Origin: Planctomycetaceae bacterium
GTDB lineage: Bacteria; Planctomycetota; Planctomycetia; Planctomycetales; Planctomycetaceae
Length of the DNA stretch: 34,356 nucleotides
Direction: 5' to 3'
NCBI GenBank assembly: GCA_020426515.1
Contig: JAGQPW010000046.1
Coordinates: forward strand, 2,455-36,810
Within the stretch, counting starts at the first letter, position 1, and every line of letters starts with the position of its first letter. The position numbers were made by a program, and so were the translations under genes. A model generated the notes under the pieces. The model was not told the origin of the DNA, searched no databases, and saw nothing but the letters and a program-made list of their open reading frames with translations. This document shows, piece by piece, positions 7,838 to 16,722 of this stretch.

Positions 7838-8233
7838 ATGCCGCCGTCTGCTGAATTTGCCCGAGGATTGATCACTCGACTCGATGAACTTCTGCTCGAT
7901 GCGGAAGCCGCCGGGAAACCTTTGGAAATCGACCCGTATCGCGGCCAGCTGTTTGAGTTGTTCGTGATGGCGGAAGCGGCCGGAGGCTTGAAAGACGATG
8001 TCGAACACGACCTGTCGGCGGATGGTGTCTGTGCGATTCTTGCCGAACGCTGGGGCCTGAAAGCCGCCGCACAGGAGTCGTTCCAGAAGCAGGACCGAAT
8101 GTCTTCCGAGGACGTTGGGCGCATGCGAATCCTATGGTCGCTGCTACGCATGTGGATGGAGTGGACCTACGCCTGGGAACGCTGGGCGGAGTTTCACCCC
8201 ACGACCCCGAATCTGCCGGGAGCAGAGGCATGA
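7838..8233 (+). CDS. Conserved-looking hypothetical protein, first gene of a pterin/XdhC operon
   Basis: 131 residues from ATG 7838; an upstream in-frame TTG at 7793 is possible but less likely. The protein is acidic and helical with no signal peptide. Features are the helical N-terminus LITRLDELLLDAEA, a central FVMAEAAGGLKDDVEHDLSA and a tryptophan-rich C-terminus WMEWTYAWERWAEF. Its TGA stop overlaps the ATG of the next gene (ATGA, 8230-8233), indicating translational coupling to the pterin synthase. No family is recognised. Confidence 0.75.
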   Translation: MPPSAEFARGLITRLDELLLDAEAAGKPLEIDPYRGQLFELFVMAEAAGGLKDDVEHDLSADGVCAILAERWGLKAAAQESFQKQDRMSSEDVGRMRILWSLLRMWMEWTYAWERWAEFHPTTPNLPGAEA

Positions 8234-8745
8234 GTCGACCGGACGAAGTGTTTCGAGTGCGGGTCACCAAAGATCATCTTGTCTTTGCCGCCGCGCATTT
8301 CATCACCATCGGCAGCGACTTTTGCGAGCGGATTCACGGTCACAACTGGCGAGTGGCGGTCGAAGTGACCGGGCCGCTGGACGAGAATGACTATGTCTTC
8401 GACTTTATTGCGTTGCGTGATGCAGCGCAACAGATCGTTAATGAACTCGATCACCACGTGCTGCTGCCCGATGCCCATCCGCAGTTGACGCTGCATCACA
8501 GCGAGCGGGAGATTGAGGTCCGCTACGCCGACCGCCGCTGGGTCTTTCCCCGCGAAGAGTGCTACGTGCTGCCATTCCGCCAGACAACCGCCGAACTGAT
8601 TGCCCGCTGGTTTGCTCAACGACTGTACGCCCTGACGAAGGATGCTGGAGCCGACCAGCTGCACACGTTGCAGGTCGACATCGAAGAGAACTTCGGACAG
8701 TGGGCCTCCTGCACGCTGCCGATTGAGACGCTGCGAAACAAGTAG
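8230..8745 (+). CDS. 6-pyruvoyl-tetrahydropterin synthase / QueD-family protein
   Basis: 171 residues from ATG 8230, overlapping the previous stop. The zinc site and nucleophile of the family are present: AAHFITIG (His23), then CERIHGHNW (Cys32, His36, His38). Further on are DHHVLLPD and the substrate-anchoring Glu in TTAELIARW; the C-terminus IEENFGQWASC fits the family end. QueD members convert dihydroneopterin triphosphate to carboxy-tetrahydropterin (queuosine route), whereas PTPS members make pyruvoyl-tetrahydropterin. The insert between the two halves (about residues 75-110) makes it longer than E. coli QueD. With no queuosine or folate genes nearby and a XdhC gene downstream, I leave the exact product open. 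Confidence 0.88.
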   Translation: MSRPDEVFRVRVTKDHLVFAAAHFITIGSDFCERIHGHNWRVAVEVTGPLDENDYVFDFIALRDAAQQIVNELDHHVLLPDAHPQLTLHHSEREIEVRYADRRWVFPREECYVLPFRQTTAELIARWFAQRLYALTKDAGADQLHTLQVDIEENFGQWASCTLPIETLRNK

Positions 8746-8751
8746 GACGCG

Positions 8752-9795
8752 ATGCAGGAACTGCTGACTCACCTTCTGGGGACACACGCCGCCGGTCGAC
8801 CGGTCGCGTACACCGCACTGGTGGAAACACGCGGGTCCACGCCACAAAAGCCGGGGGCAGCCATGCTCGTATTCCCCGATGGCTCACAGGCGGGCACCCT
8901 GGGCGGGGGCTGCGTCGAGGCTGAGGTCAAACGTCAGGCATTGAGCCAGCTGCAATCGGGGAGTTCACCATCTCTGCTGGGTTTCCAGCTCGACAAGGAT
9001 TACGGCTGGGATGACGGGCTCATCTGCGGCGGACGCATGCTGATGCTGGTTGATCCGGTCACCGCCCAATCGTCAGTCGAGTACTACCAGACATTCGCGC
9101 GCGAAGTGGCGCGTGGTTGTACGGAAGCGACGATCATCAAAGATGTTGTCCCGGGTGCTCCGGCAGCCAGCCGGTTTCTGTTTGCGGCGGATGGTCAGTT
9201 GCTGTGTACGGCACCAGCGAATCTGCCGGTACCGGAAGTGGTGACTCAACATCTGCGACCACTGATCGGTCGGCCGCGTGCCTATTTCGAAGGAGCGGTG
9301 TCGTACCTGCCCCACCTGCCGCGTGTGCCGCTGTACATCGTGGGCGCCGGGCATGTGGGCCAGATGGTGGCCCGCTACGCCGCTGAAGTCGACTTCGATA
9401 TTACGGTAATCGATGACCGCGAGCAGTACTGCAACTTCGATCGTTTTCCACAGGCTCGGCAGTGTCTGGTCGGCAACATGGAAGCAATCCTGCCGCAACT
9501 GGAGATCCCGGCACATGCCTTTTGCCTGATCGTGACCCGCGGCCACCAGCACGATGAGGAAGCACTCTTCCATCTCGTAAAACGCCCTTCGGCGTACCTG
9601 GGGATGATTGGGAGCCGCCGGAAGATTCGCCTGATCTACGATGACCTGATCGAGCAGGGAATTCCTGCGGCCGACCTGGAACGGGTCCATGCTCCACTGG
9701 GACTGAAGATTGGCTCGCAGACCGTGGCGGAAATCGCGATCAGCATCGTGGCAGAGCTGATTGCCTGTCGCAATCTTGGCCCATCTCCCGACTAG
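8752..9795 (+). CDS. XdhC/CoxI-family protein (molybdenum-cofactor insertion or maturation)
   Basis: 347 residues, starting six bases after the pterin gene. The N-terminal XdhC_CoxI segment shows ALVETRGSTPQKPGAAM and GTLGGGCVEAEV. A second block has WDDGLICGGRMLMLV. The C-terminal Rossmann domain starts at YIVGAGHVGQMVARYAA (about residue 190) and ends with the family block YLGMIGSRRKI and LGLKIGSQTVAEIAISIVAE. XdhC proteins bind and sulfurate molybdopterin cofactor before its insertion into xanthine-dehydrogenase-type enzymes. No such enzyme is in the window, though a pterin enzyme is directly upstream. The stop TAG shares CTAG with the stop of the convergent gene. Confidence 0.9.
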   Translation: MQELLTHLLGTHAAGRPVAYTALVETRGSTPQKPGAAMLVFPDGSQAGTLGGGCVEAEVKRQALSQLQSGSSPSLLGFQLDKDYGWDDGLICGGRMLMLVDPVTAQSSVEYYQTFAREVARGCTEATIIKDVVPGAPAASRFLFAADGQLLCTAPANLPVPEVVTQHLRPLIGRPRAYFEGAVSYLPHLPRVPLYIVGAGHVGQMVARYAAEVDFDITVIDDREQYCNFDRFPQARQCLVGNMEAILPQLEIPAHAFCLIVTRGHQHDEEALFHLVKRPSAYLGMIGSRRKIRLIYDDLIEQGIPAADLERVHAPLGLKIGSQTVAEIAISIVAELIACRNLGPSPD

Positions 9796-11483
9796 CCAAT
9801 TTGTCGACGAACTTCCTCGAACAGCGTGACAAGCCGCTCTTCGGGATGCAGCACTGCCGGGACCTCACGGCTGAGTAGTTGTTGCTTTGCGGCCAGCAGA
9901 CTGGAGGTCCGTTCGATCTCCCTACGCAACAACCGTTCGCGTTCGGCAACCTGAGGAGCCAGAGATGCGGCCAGATCCGCGAAGGCTCGATATCGCTGCC
10001 GGTTTTGCGGTCGACGTGCGCGACGTTCCCGGCGGTTGAGTCCCCGTGATGCCGAAACTCGCTGCTGCTCAGCAATGAGTTCCGCTTTCCGTTCCCAGTA
10101 GGGATGATCCTCAGGCAAATGGAGTTGCCGCCCCGGGTTGAAGTGCAGGTCACGCAGTTGCCGCTTCAGGGCACGCAGATCATCCTCGCTGATCGCTGGG
10201 ACCTCAACCGGCAACCGCAGTGTGGCGGTCAGCGTGAGAAACGCAGGGGCCGGAAGCCCCCAGAATTCCTGCATCAGCTGGTCGGCCATCTCATCGTACT
10301 TGGCTCCGCCGATCCCGTGGATGAACAGGTCGGCCAGCCCCAGCCGGGCGAACAGCGTGGTCGTCAGTGCGCGGGGCCGTAGCTTCCAGTTGCCGAGGGC
10401 TGCTCGGAGCAGCGACAACTGTTCCACACCGATCGCTGAGTCTGCGGGAACCGTCCCGAGAGAAATATCGGCAGCCTGCAGTTGCCAGACATCGTTAGAA
10501 CGGACGACGAACAGCGGCTGGCGCTGTCGGTCTCCCTCCTGCCACAACCAGAAGGGAAGTTCGTAGCGATCTCTTTCGCCCGCCAGAAACGGGACGGGTT
10601 GACCGGCGTTGGTAACGTTGTTCTCGCGGCGATAGTCTGTAATGGCTTGATTGTACAGCTTGTGAAACTGCGAGGCTGCGGAGATCAACTGCAACGTGAA
10701 CAGACCAAAACTGTCGGTGCCGGACAGCCGACTGATTGGGACTTCCAGATTGCTGCCCCCCCAGCGTGCTTCCTGCACGATGCGGGCTCGCGACAGCAGT
10801 TGGACGACACTGAATCCGGGCGTTTCGCGAAGCGTCCCCCAATAGGACGCCGCCAATGGTTCCCATCCCCACGGCTTCACAAGTTCCCGGCAGGTTTCTC
10901 CGCCTCGGTCCAGCGCTGCGCGGTTGTGGAGATGTCGTTCCTCCCATGGCAGTGCAGGTTGCTCATCATCCAGCGGAACATGTTCCATGCGAACATGCCC
11001 GATGCTCCCCGTCGGGACAGCGAGTTCGAGTGGATGGCTCTGGTCGTTGTCGACGATCAGGTTGACTCCGGTTCCGGACAGCTTCGCGGCAGCTGCGGCC
11101 GCGGCGATGTTCTTCACCCACACCCCCGGATGGGTCAGCACGGGCTGGTGACCCGTCATGATCACCGGGCCCGCGAGATTGCTGAGCGAACGTGGGGGAA
11201 GGTCCCAGTCGGCGGCAATCTGGTTTGCGACGTTTACAAGTTCCCGGCGGGCAAGACTTCGAAACTGCAGAAGCGACATCCCCCCCAGACTCACCCCCTC
11301 GCTGGACCACAGATGTCGATTGGCAGTCACCATGGTGGAGAGGCTCGACAACTCCGGCACGGCGAGCAGCTGCCCATCCTGTTGAGGAGCCCGAAACTGC
11401 CGGCGCAGCACAGAGTTGCTGTCCGTGGACCGGTCGGACTCGCATCTCGATGATGATGGGGAGGAAGAGTTCATGGCAGACAT
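9792..11483 (-). CDS. BshC-like (putative cysteine-adding) protein
   Basis: 563 residues. A conserved-looking block VIMTGHQPVLTHPGVWVKNI followed by VNLIVDNDQSHP resembles the nucleotide-binding region of BshC, the proposed cysteine-adding enzyme of bacillithiol synthesis (TGQQ..L..GP.....K and a following Asp-rich strand). The last 130 residues are Arg/Glu/Leu-rich and probably form a coiled coil (QVAERERLLRREIERTSSLL), also as in BshC. Overall similarity is remote, and no other bacillithiol genes (BshA, BshB) are adjacent, so the function is inferred weakly. A start at 11474 is equally possible. The stop codon overlaps that of xdhC head-to-head in CTAG. Confidence 0.6.
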   Translation of the reverse strand: MSAMNSSSPSSSRCESDRSTDSNSVLRRQFRAPQQDGQLLAVPELSSLSTMVTANRHLWSSEGVSLGGMSLLQFRSLARRELVNVANQIAADWDLPPRSLSNLAGPVIMTGHQPVLTHPGVWVKNIAAAAAAAKLSGTGVNLIVDNDQSHPLELAVPTGSIGHVRMEHVPLDDEQPALPWEERHLHNRAALDRGGETCRELVKPWGWEPLAASYWGTLRETPGFSVVQLLSRARIVQEARWGGSNLEVPISRLSGTDSFGLFTLQLISAASQFHKLYNQAITDYRRENNVTNAGQPVPFLAGERDRYELPFWLWQEGDRQRQPLFVVRSNDVWQLQAADISLGTVPADSAIGVEQLSLLRAALGNWKLRPRALTTTLFARLGLADLFIHGIGGAKYDEMADQLMQEFWGLPAPAFLTLTATLRLPVEVPAISEDDLRALKRQLRDLHFNPGRQLHLPEDHPYWERKAELIAEQQRVSASRGLNRRERRARRPQNRQRYRAFADLAASLAPQVAERERLLRREIERTSSLLAAKQQLLSREVPAVLHPEERLVTLFEEVRRQIG

Positions 11484-11823
11484 TGCGGGATATGAAGTAT
11501 CACGGGCAGTGGCGTCAATTGTCGAGCGGCGGAAGCAAAATTCGTGGACCGCGAACGGGACCGCAACAAGGGAAATCCTCGAAATCGAGATTGCCCGAAA
11601 TTCCGTGTTTGACTAACGTCAGCCGGTCCCGGGGGGAACATGTTGCGCAGAAAGCAGCCTCCTCCTGTCCACAACATGGATACGTTGTTGAGAAATGTCG
11701 GCAGATCGTTGACGAGCCTTGTCGGACATTTGGATTCAGAAGAGAACGATCCCGAGCAATCCTTGGCGGCTCACCAGAGGTGAATGCTGTGCCGGATCGC
11801 CTCGGTGCAAGGAGGCGTCAGTT
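11484..11823. other. Intergenic region between divergent BshC-like and SbcD-like genes
   Basis: Roughly 340 bases. The only clear element is the strong ribosome site AAGGAGG at 11810-11816 for the gene starting at 11824. Short frames crossing the region (for example 11416-11616, plus) show no recognisable protein. No repeats or RNA genes were seen. Confidence 0.5.
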
Positions 11824-12987
11824 ATGGGGGAAAGTCTTCGTCTACTGCAGGCGGGAGACGTGAATCTCGATGTGCCACTGTATGGCATCGGAGATCTTCC
11901 GGACGAATTGCAGCGGCATCTGGCGAATGCTCGTTATGAGTCATTTCGCTCCCTGATCGACGCCGCCATTCATCGACGCGTCGATGCCATCGTCCTGGCA
12001 GGGAATCTATTGCCGGTCCGATTGCCGGGAAGTCCAGCGCGATGGTTTCTGCACGAGCAGTTTTCCCGTTTGACCGCGCATGCCATCACGGTGCTGGTCC
12101 GAGGCGATGCACTTCCAACTCCTCCGGCAGGACTGGCGTGGCCTGAGAATGTTGTGCCAACAGCAGCTCGCCATGCGGTGCGCTGGATGACTCGTTCGCA
12201 GCAGACGGTTCGCGTCTCGGACGGGCTGCATCCGTACGATCTGTCCGGTGTCGCCGATCACCAGCTCGTTGTGGGGGGACAGCTGCCCACGCAACAGCGA
12301 ATTGACCATTCCCCCGGCACGTTTTGGGCGTGCAGCGACGACTCGGCCGTAACAGCTGGCAGTTCGAACCTGGACCGGGCGCACCGGTGCGGACCGCTTC
12401 AGGGATCCGGATTCGAGGATTGTGGCCCGCATGGTGCCTGGGAACTGGCCATTGAACGAGGCCAGTATCGTGACTTGCGGCTCGTCGCGTGCGATGCCGT
12501 GCATTGGCAGCAGGAAGAGCTGCTGCTGGACTCAAGCTCCACGCGAACGACAGTCCTGACCGAAATGGTGAATCGGGCAACTCAATTGCACAAACGGGCC
12601 GGGACGACAACTGTCGTTCGCTGGCTGCTTTCTGGCGAAGGCGAACTGCTCAATACGTTCTGGTCACCGCGAGTTCGACAAGACCTGCTGGATGAGGCAC
12701 GCAAGCGTTGTCCGACTGGCTGCAGCATGGCTGGTCTGGAGGTCGCGACTGCGGCTCAACAACGTGACGATCTGCAGGAGTCATCACTGGTGTCTGCTTT
12801 CCGACACACTTTGTCGACACTGACACAGAGCGAAACGATTGACTTCCTGCTCATCGGCGACTTCGATTCCCAGTCCATCCCCAGCGGCTGCCGTATGCTC
12901 TCACGACAACGCTACCTGGATCACCTGGAGCCCCGAATCGTCGAGAGGCTGCGTGGTGATCTGCTACCGACAGCCAGATCGGCCTGA
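11824..12987 (+). CDS. SbcD/YhaO-like metallophosphoesterase-fold protein with lost catalytic residues
   Basis: 387 residues; ATG 11824 is fixed by AAGGAGG eight bases upstream. The order of segments follows SbcD/YhaO DNA-repair nucleases, but the metal-binding motifs are degraded. The opening DxH is GDVNLD (Asp12 kept, His replaced by Asn14). AGDxFD is AGNLLP (Asp to Asn61). GNHD is RGDA (93-96). GHxH is GGQL (151-154). The C-terminal region (PLQGSGFEDCGPHGAWELAI, then LRLVACDAVHW) still resembles the post-catalytic domain of YhaO. The protein should therefore be a structural or regulatory partner rather than an active nuclease. It lies 131 bases upstream of an SbcC/YhaN-like ATPase, the usual genetic partner. 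Confidence 0.75.
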   Translation: MGESLRLLQAGDVNLDVPLYGIGDLPDELQRHLANARYESFRSLIDAAIHRRVDAIVLAGNLLPVRLPGSPARWFLHEQFSRLTAHAITVLVRGDALPTPPAGLAWPENVVPTAARHAVRWMTRSQQTVRVSDGLHPYDLSGVADHQLVVGGQLPTQQRIDHSPGTFWACSDDSAVTAGSSNLDRAHRCGPLQGSGFEDCGPHGAWELAIERGQYRDLRLVACDAVHWQQEELLLDSSSTRTTVLTEMVNRATQLHKRAGTTTVVRWLLSGEGELLNTFWSPRVRQDLLDEARKRCPTGCSMAGLEVATAAQQRDDLQESSLVSAFRHTLSTLTQSETIDFLLIGDFDSQSIPSGCRMLSRQRYLDHLEPRIVERLRGDLLPTARSA

Positions 12988-13118
12988 ACAAATTCCAGTA
13001 TTTCGCCGGCGGTACACGTCTGCCGAGTTCCCCTGATTTCAAGTACGTTCACGTCAACCAGAAATCCCCAACCGTGGATGAGCCAGCATGGCTCACTGGT
13101 ATTCCCCAAGGATGGCAC

Positions 13119-15371
13119 ATGCACCTCACACATTTGACGATTGATGGCTTTGGCATGCTCTCTGACATGTCGTTGTCAAACCTGTCGAACGGGTTAAACG
13201 TCTTTCACGGGGCCAATGGAGCGGGGAAGACCACGATCCTGCAGTTCCTGCGCGGGATCTTTTGCGGATTTGGTGACGCGAGACGGATGCGACTGATTCC
13301 ACCACTGAAGTCCAGTCATGCCGGAGGAAGCATCGGCGTGACGTACCGCGATGCCCGGTATTCCGTGATCCGCCATCTGCGGCACGATGACAATGATGCA
13401 CTCGCCATCAACCACACGCACGGGCACAGCGAAGACGTCCCCGGACTTCGCAAGGCGATTCGGAATCTGGATCGGGATCTGTTCTACACGCTGTTTGCCG
13501 TAGGCAGCAGCGAATCGCATGCCATTGCGCCGCTCGTGCGACTGGCATTGCGAGATGGCATTCCCCTTCAGAACTCCACGCGCCCCGCCACCTGGGTCAA
13601 CGATCGGGTGGAACAGCTGCGGACTGAACGTGAGGACTTGTTTCGTGGAACGCCTCCGCACGGTCGATTGCAGGAACTGGAGCAGCGTCGCCAACAGCTG
13701 GACGCAGAAATCCAGAAGCTCACCGCCGCTCGTCAACGCGTCCAAGACACGTGGTCACAGCACGTCGAGCCTTTGCAGGAGCGTGTGACTCAGCTGCAGC
13801 TGGAAATCAACTGGCTGCATGCAGAGCTTCAGGCCGCACAGTCAGAACTCGACGCGGTCGAAGATCGTCTGTGGTCACGCCGTACGGAGGTCGTTCGCGA
13901 AGAGCGGCAGGTCGAACGACCAGCCCCTGCATCGACGGCCGGGTGGGTTGACGAACTCCACGCGATTGATGCCCAGATTGTTCACCTGCAGCAAGTGCTC
14001 AAGGACCTGGCCGAATCACGAAAGCAGCTGTCACACAAAGCAGCGGCTCTCGCCGGAACTGATGCCCCCGAGGTAGAGACATTCTTCGAGCGTCAGCGGG
14101 CGAGCATTCAGACTCTGGAACAACAAACTCAGCATCTCGGCCTCATCGAACAGACACTGGCTGCCGCATCGGAACAGCAGTCCTGCATCTGCGCTCAGTT
14201 GCAAAATGATATCGGACAGACGCTGCTGTCGGTTCGTCAGCAGTTGTACCTGATTTGCCAGGAGTTGAGTCGGCAGCAGGGGGTGCATGCACAGGTGTTG
14301 ATCAACACTCAGCGAGCGAGTGTCGATCAGTGCGAACGCGAAGTCCTGAACCAGATTCAGCAGCTGCGTTTGCGCCGCGATGCACTGCTGTTTCACCCGG
14401 CTCGAACGGCCTCAGAAACGCTCCAGCATCGAACACGTCACGAAGCCGCCTACTGCGGGTGCGAAGAGCATTCCACATTTGTCAACGGCCTGCCTCGTTC
14501 AGTGGTCGCGACTGCCCCACTCATGGATGTGGTTGTCACCGAACGGACGCACGAAGTTTCCGCAGCACGACCGGGAGACACCGAGCGTGCTCAGCAGTTG
14601 CGGGCCCGGCGACTGCAGTTGTGGTCACAATGGCAAACGGCCCAATCCAACTGGTGTGCTGCTCAACAGGAGCTGGCCACACTCATGCTGCAGCCCCGCG
14701 AGTTTGCCGAGGACCAGTCGCTCCAGCGTTGCCGCTACGAGTACACAATCGTGGAACAGCAACTGGCCGATGCCCGTGAACAGTGGCAGTCTCTGGCGAT
14801 GCTGCAATGCGTTCTGCAGGGCACTCAGAAGGCGATTCAGGAGGAAACGTGCTCACCCGTTATTGAGCATGCCTCGGGGCTGCTCAAGCGGCTCACGCTC
14901 GGGAGATATCCGCGATTCCATTTCGAGGCGGAGTCGCAGCAACTGCTCGTCGTCAACGAGTCTGGCCAGCGTCTCCCCGCACATGCCCTGAGTCGCGGGA
15001 CACTCGATCAGGCGGCACTGGCCTTGAGGCTGGTGCTGTGGAATTACTATGTCGAACGGGGCATGTGCCTGCCGCTCGTGCTGGACGATGTGCTCAACGA
15101 CAGCGATGAGCAGCGATTGCAGGTCGCCGTGGAGATTCTCACGGAGTTTGGCGCCACGGGACAGCAGATCCTGTTCTTCACGTGCCAGGAACACCTGGCC
15201 AACCTGTTCGCCGAGGAAGGGGCGACCGTTCGTGATTTGCCTGGATCGACCCGCCGCACGATCGCCACAAGCGATCTCGCAACAGCCATCGCCCCGGTCC
15301 TCGCGAATCGTGAACTTCCACCGGACGTTGTAGCTGCGGCTGCGACCAATGAAATCACTGCCGCCAATTGA
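13119..15371 (+). CDS. SbcC/YhaN-like SMC-family ATPase
   Basis: 750 residues from ATG 13119 (AAGGA eight bases upstream; GTG 13074 is an unlikely alternative). N-terminal ATPase half: Walker A GANGAGKTT (31-39). A long Gln/Leu/Arg-rich coiled coil follows (about 185-610). The C-terminal half has the ABC signature LSRGTLDQAALALRL (from 624) and Walker B LPLVLDDVLNDSDEQR (651-666), the LDD form being typical of YhaN rather than Rad50. The coil contains two Cys-x-Cys sites (CIC near 355, CGC near 446) but no Rad50-type CxxC zinc hook. Such ATPases pair with SbcD/YhaO nucleases in DNA end processing; here that partner looks inactive. The stop falls in a short duplication that also creates the start of the next gene. 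Confidence 0.9.
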   Translation: MHLTHLTIDGFGMLSDMSLSNLSNGLNVFHGANGAGKTTILQFLRGIFCGFGDARRMRLIPPLKSSHAGGSIGVTYRDARYSVIRHLRHDDNDALAINHTHGHSEDVPGLRKAIRNLDRDLFYTLFAVGSSESHAIAPLVRLALRDGIPLQNSTRPATWVNDRVEQLRTEREDLFRGTPPHGRLQELEQRRQQLDAEIQKLTAARQRVQDTWSQHVEPLQERVTQLQLEINWLHAELQAAQSELDAVEDRLWSRRTEVVREERQVERPAPASTAGWVDELHAIDAQIVHLQQVLKDLAESRKQLSHKAAALAGTDAPEVETFFERQRASIQTLEQQTQHLGLIEQTLAAASEQQSCICAQLQNDIGQTLLSVRQQLYLICQELSRQQGVHAQVLINTQRASVDQCEREVLNQIQQLRLRRDALLFHPARTASETLQHRTRHEAAYCGCEEHSTFVNGLPRSVVATAPLMDVVVTERTHEVSAARPGDTERAQQLRARRLQLWSQWQTAQSNWCAAQQELATLMLQPREFAEDQSLQRCRYEYTIVEQQLADAREQWQSLAMLQCVLQGTQKAIQEETCSPVIEHASGLLKRLTLGRYPRFHFEAESQQLLVVNESGQRLPAHALSRGTLDQAALALRLVLWNYYVERGMCLPLVLDDVLNDSDEQRLQVAVEILTEFGATGQQILFFTCQEHLANLFAEEGATVRDLPGSTRRTIATSDLATAIAPVLANRELPPDVVAAAATNEITAAN

Positions 15372-16536
15372 AATCACTGCCGTCACAGAGACGATCGAGC
15401 CAATTGAGGAGGCCGTTGCCGAGTATTCCCCACGGAACCGAACTCAGCCTGATGCGCCCTATTGGCTGCAGGCCGACAGCCCTTTGATGAATGTTCCTTC
15501 GCTGAGTGCCCAGATGGTGCGACGCCTGGGTTCGCTGGGTGTGAGACATGTCGCGGATCTCGTTGATCTCGACCCCGAAGCCACAGACATTCCACTCGAC
15601 AGTCTTCAGATCTCAGCCACCACATTGCGGCAATGGCAGGCGGAATGCCGGCTGTTGACCTGCGTCCCTGACCTGACTGGCCGGGATGCACAGGTGCTGG
15701 TCCTTGTGGGAATCATGAGTCCCGCCGAACTTGCGGAAGCCCATGTCGACAGTCTGGTACAACGACTGGTGAGGGTGCGTCAGGAATCTGCGGAACATGT
15801 GACGCTCACCTGGTTGTCTCATCAGACCAACTGGCCAGATGCGGACAGCGTTCGCCAGTGGACCAGGGCTGCCCGTCAGGCACGTTCGTTCCGGTCAGCG
15901 CGGGAATGGTCGGCCACACCGCGTCGGCATCGACTGCTGTCCACGTCGGACCAACCGCGGCGGTCGACGGCGGAGTCAGGACATCACAACAGCAATCGGG
16001 TCGCTGCCGTCGATATTCCCGAGCGAATCAGTCGTCGCAGTGAACCTCCTCGGATGTCTCTGGTGACGGTTGAGAGCATGGACGCGGCCAACCGAGAGCT
16101 GCGATTCTTCCTGAATCTGGACAGCCCCATTGTGGATGCTCCGTCCATTGGACCGAAGATGGCCCGGCGGCTGGAGAAGATTGGCGTGTGTCTCGTCAGT
16201 GATCTGCTCAATCGCGAAGCCGACCTGATCGCCGAGAAACTCGATCACAGCCGTACCAACAGCGAAACCGTTCGCACCTGGCAACTGCAGTCATCGCTGA
16301 TGTGCGCTGTTCCCGAGATGCGCGGTCACGATGTGCAGATTCTCGTGGCGTGTGACGTGGTCTCGGCGAAGGAACTGGCGGCATTTTCGCCCGCCGAGCT
16401 ATTCGCGATTGTTGGTCCATTTGTGGCAACCAAGGAAGGACAGCGACTGCTGCGATCATCCAAGGTTCCCGACTTGCAGGAAGTGACGGACTGGATTTCC
16501 TACGCCAATCACTCACGAACGGTCAAAGCTGCGTAA
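15349..16536 (+). CDS. DUF4332-type protein with two helix-hairpin-helix modules
   Basis: 395 residues, starting inside the end of the ATPase gene (23-base overlap). Two homologous modules are visible. The first, about residues 40-145, begins SPLMNVPSLSAQMVRRLGSL, with WQAECRLLTCVPDLTGRDAQ further on. The second, about 257-390, begins SPIVDAPSIGPKMARRLEKI, with WQLQSSLMCAVPEMRGHDVQ. Each has the pattern of tandem helix-hairpin-helix motifs (PSIGPKMARRLEKIGV) seen in DUF4332 and other DNA-binding proteins. The modules are joined by a Ser/Arg-rich, probably disordered linker (residues about 175-240). Overlap with the SMC-like ATPase implies co-translation, so it may be the DNA-contacting part of that system. 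Confidence 0.8.
   Translation: MKSLPPIEITAVTETIEPIEEAVAEYSPRNRTQPDAPYWLQADSPLMNVPSLSAQMVRRLGSLGVRHVADLVDLDPEATDIPLDSLQISATTLRQWQAECRLLTCVPDLTGRDAQVLVLVGIMSPAELAEAHVDSLVQRLVRVRQESAEHVTLTWLSHQTNWPDADSVRQWTRAARQARSFRSAREWSATPRRHRLLSTSDQPRRSTAESGHHNSNRVAAVDIPERISRRSEPPRMSLVTVESMDAANRELRFFLNLDSPIVDAPSIGPKMARRLEKIGVCLVSDLLNREADLIAEKLDHSRTNSETVRTWQLQSSLMCAVPEMRGHDVQILVACDVVSAKELAAFSPAELFAIVGPFVATKEGQRLLRSSKVPDLQEVTDWISYANHSRTVKAA
15350..15382 (+). repeat. 14-bp direct duplication at the ATPase/DUF4332 junction
   Basis: TGAAATCACTGCCG occurs at 15350-15363 and again at 15369-15382, 19 bases apart. The first copy carries the ATG of the DUF4332-type gene; the second carries the TGA stop of the ATPase gene. 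Before duplication the two genes may have overlapped in the common ATGA form. Confidence 0.7.
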
Positions 16537-16722
16537 GCTGTCGGTGCGAGCAAGGGAGATCCGCCAACAGCGGGAGCAGAAGTCTTTAGCCCACCCGCCT
16601 GCTGACCGATGAATAAAGAGGAGAGGCGCAGGATTGCCGCTCCATAACCCTGCAGCGAGCCGACCAGCCAGCAGGCAACCGGCTCCATAGATTCGCACGA
16701 ATTGAATTCAAGAAGGAACAAG

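Noticed and set aside
14183..14465. Rad50-type zinc hook in the SbcC/YhaN-like ATPase
   Set aside because: Only CxC pairs (CIC, CGC) are present, not CxxC, and their position relative to the coil hinge cannot be fixed by eye.
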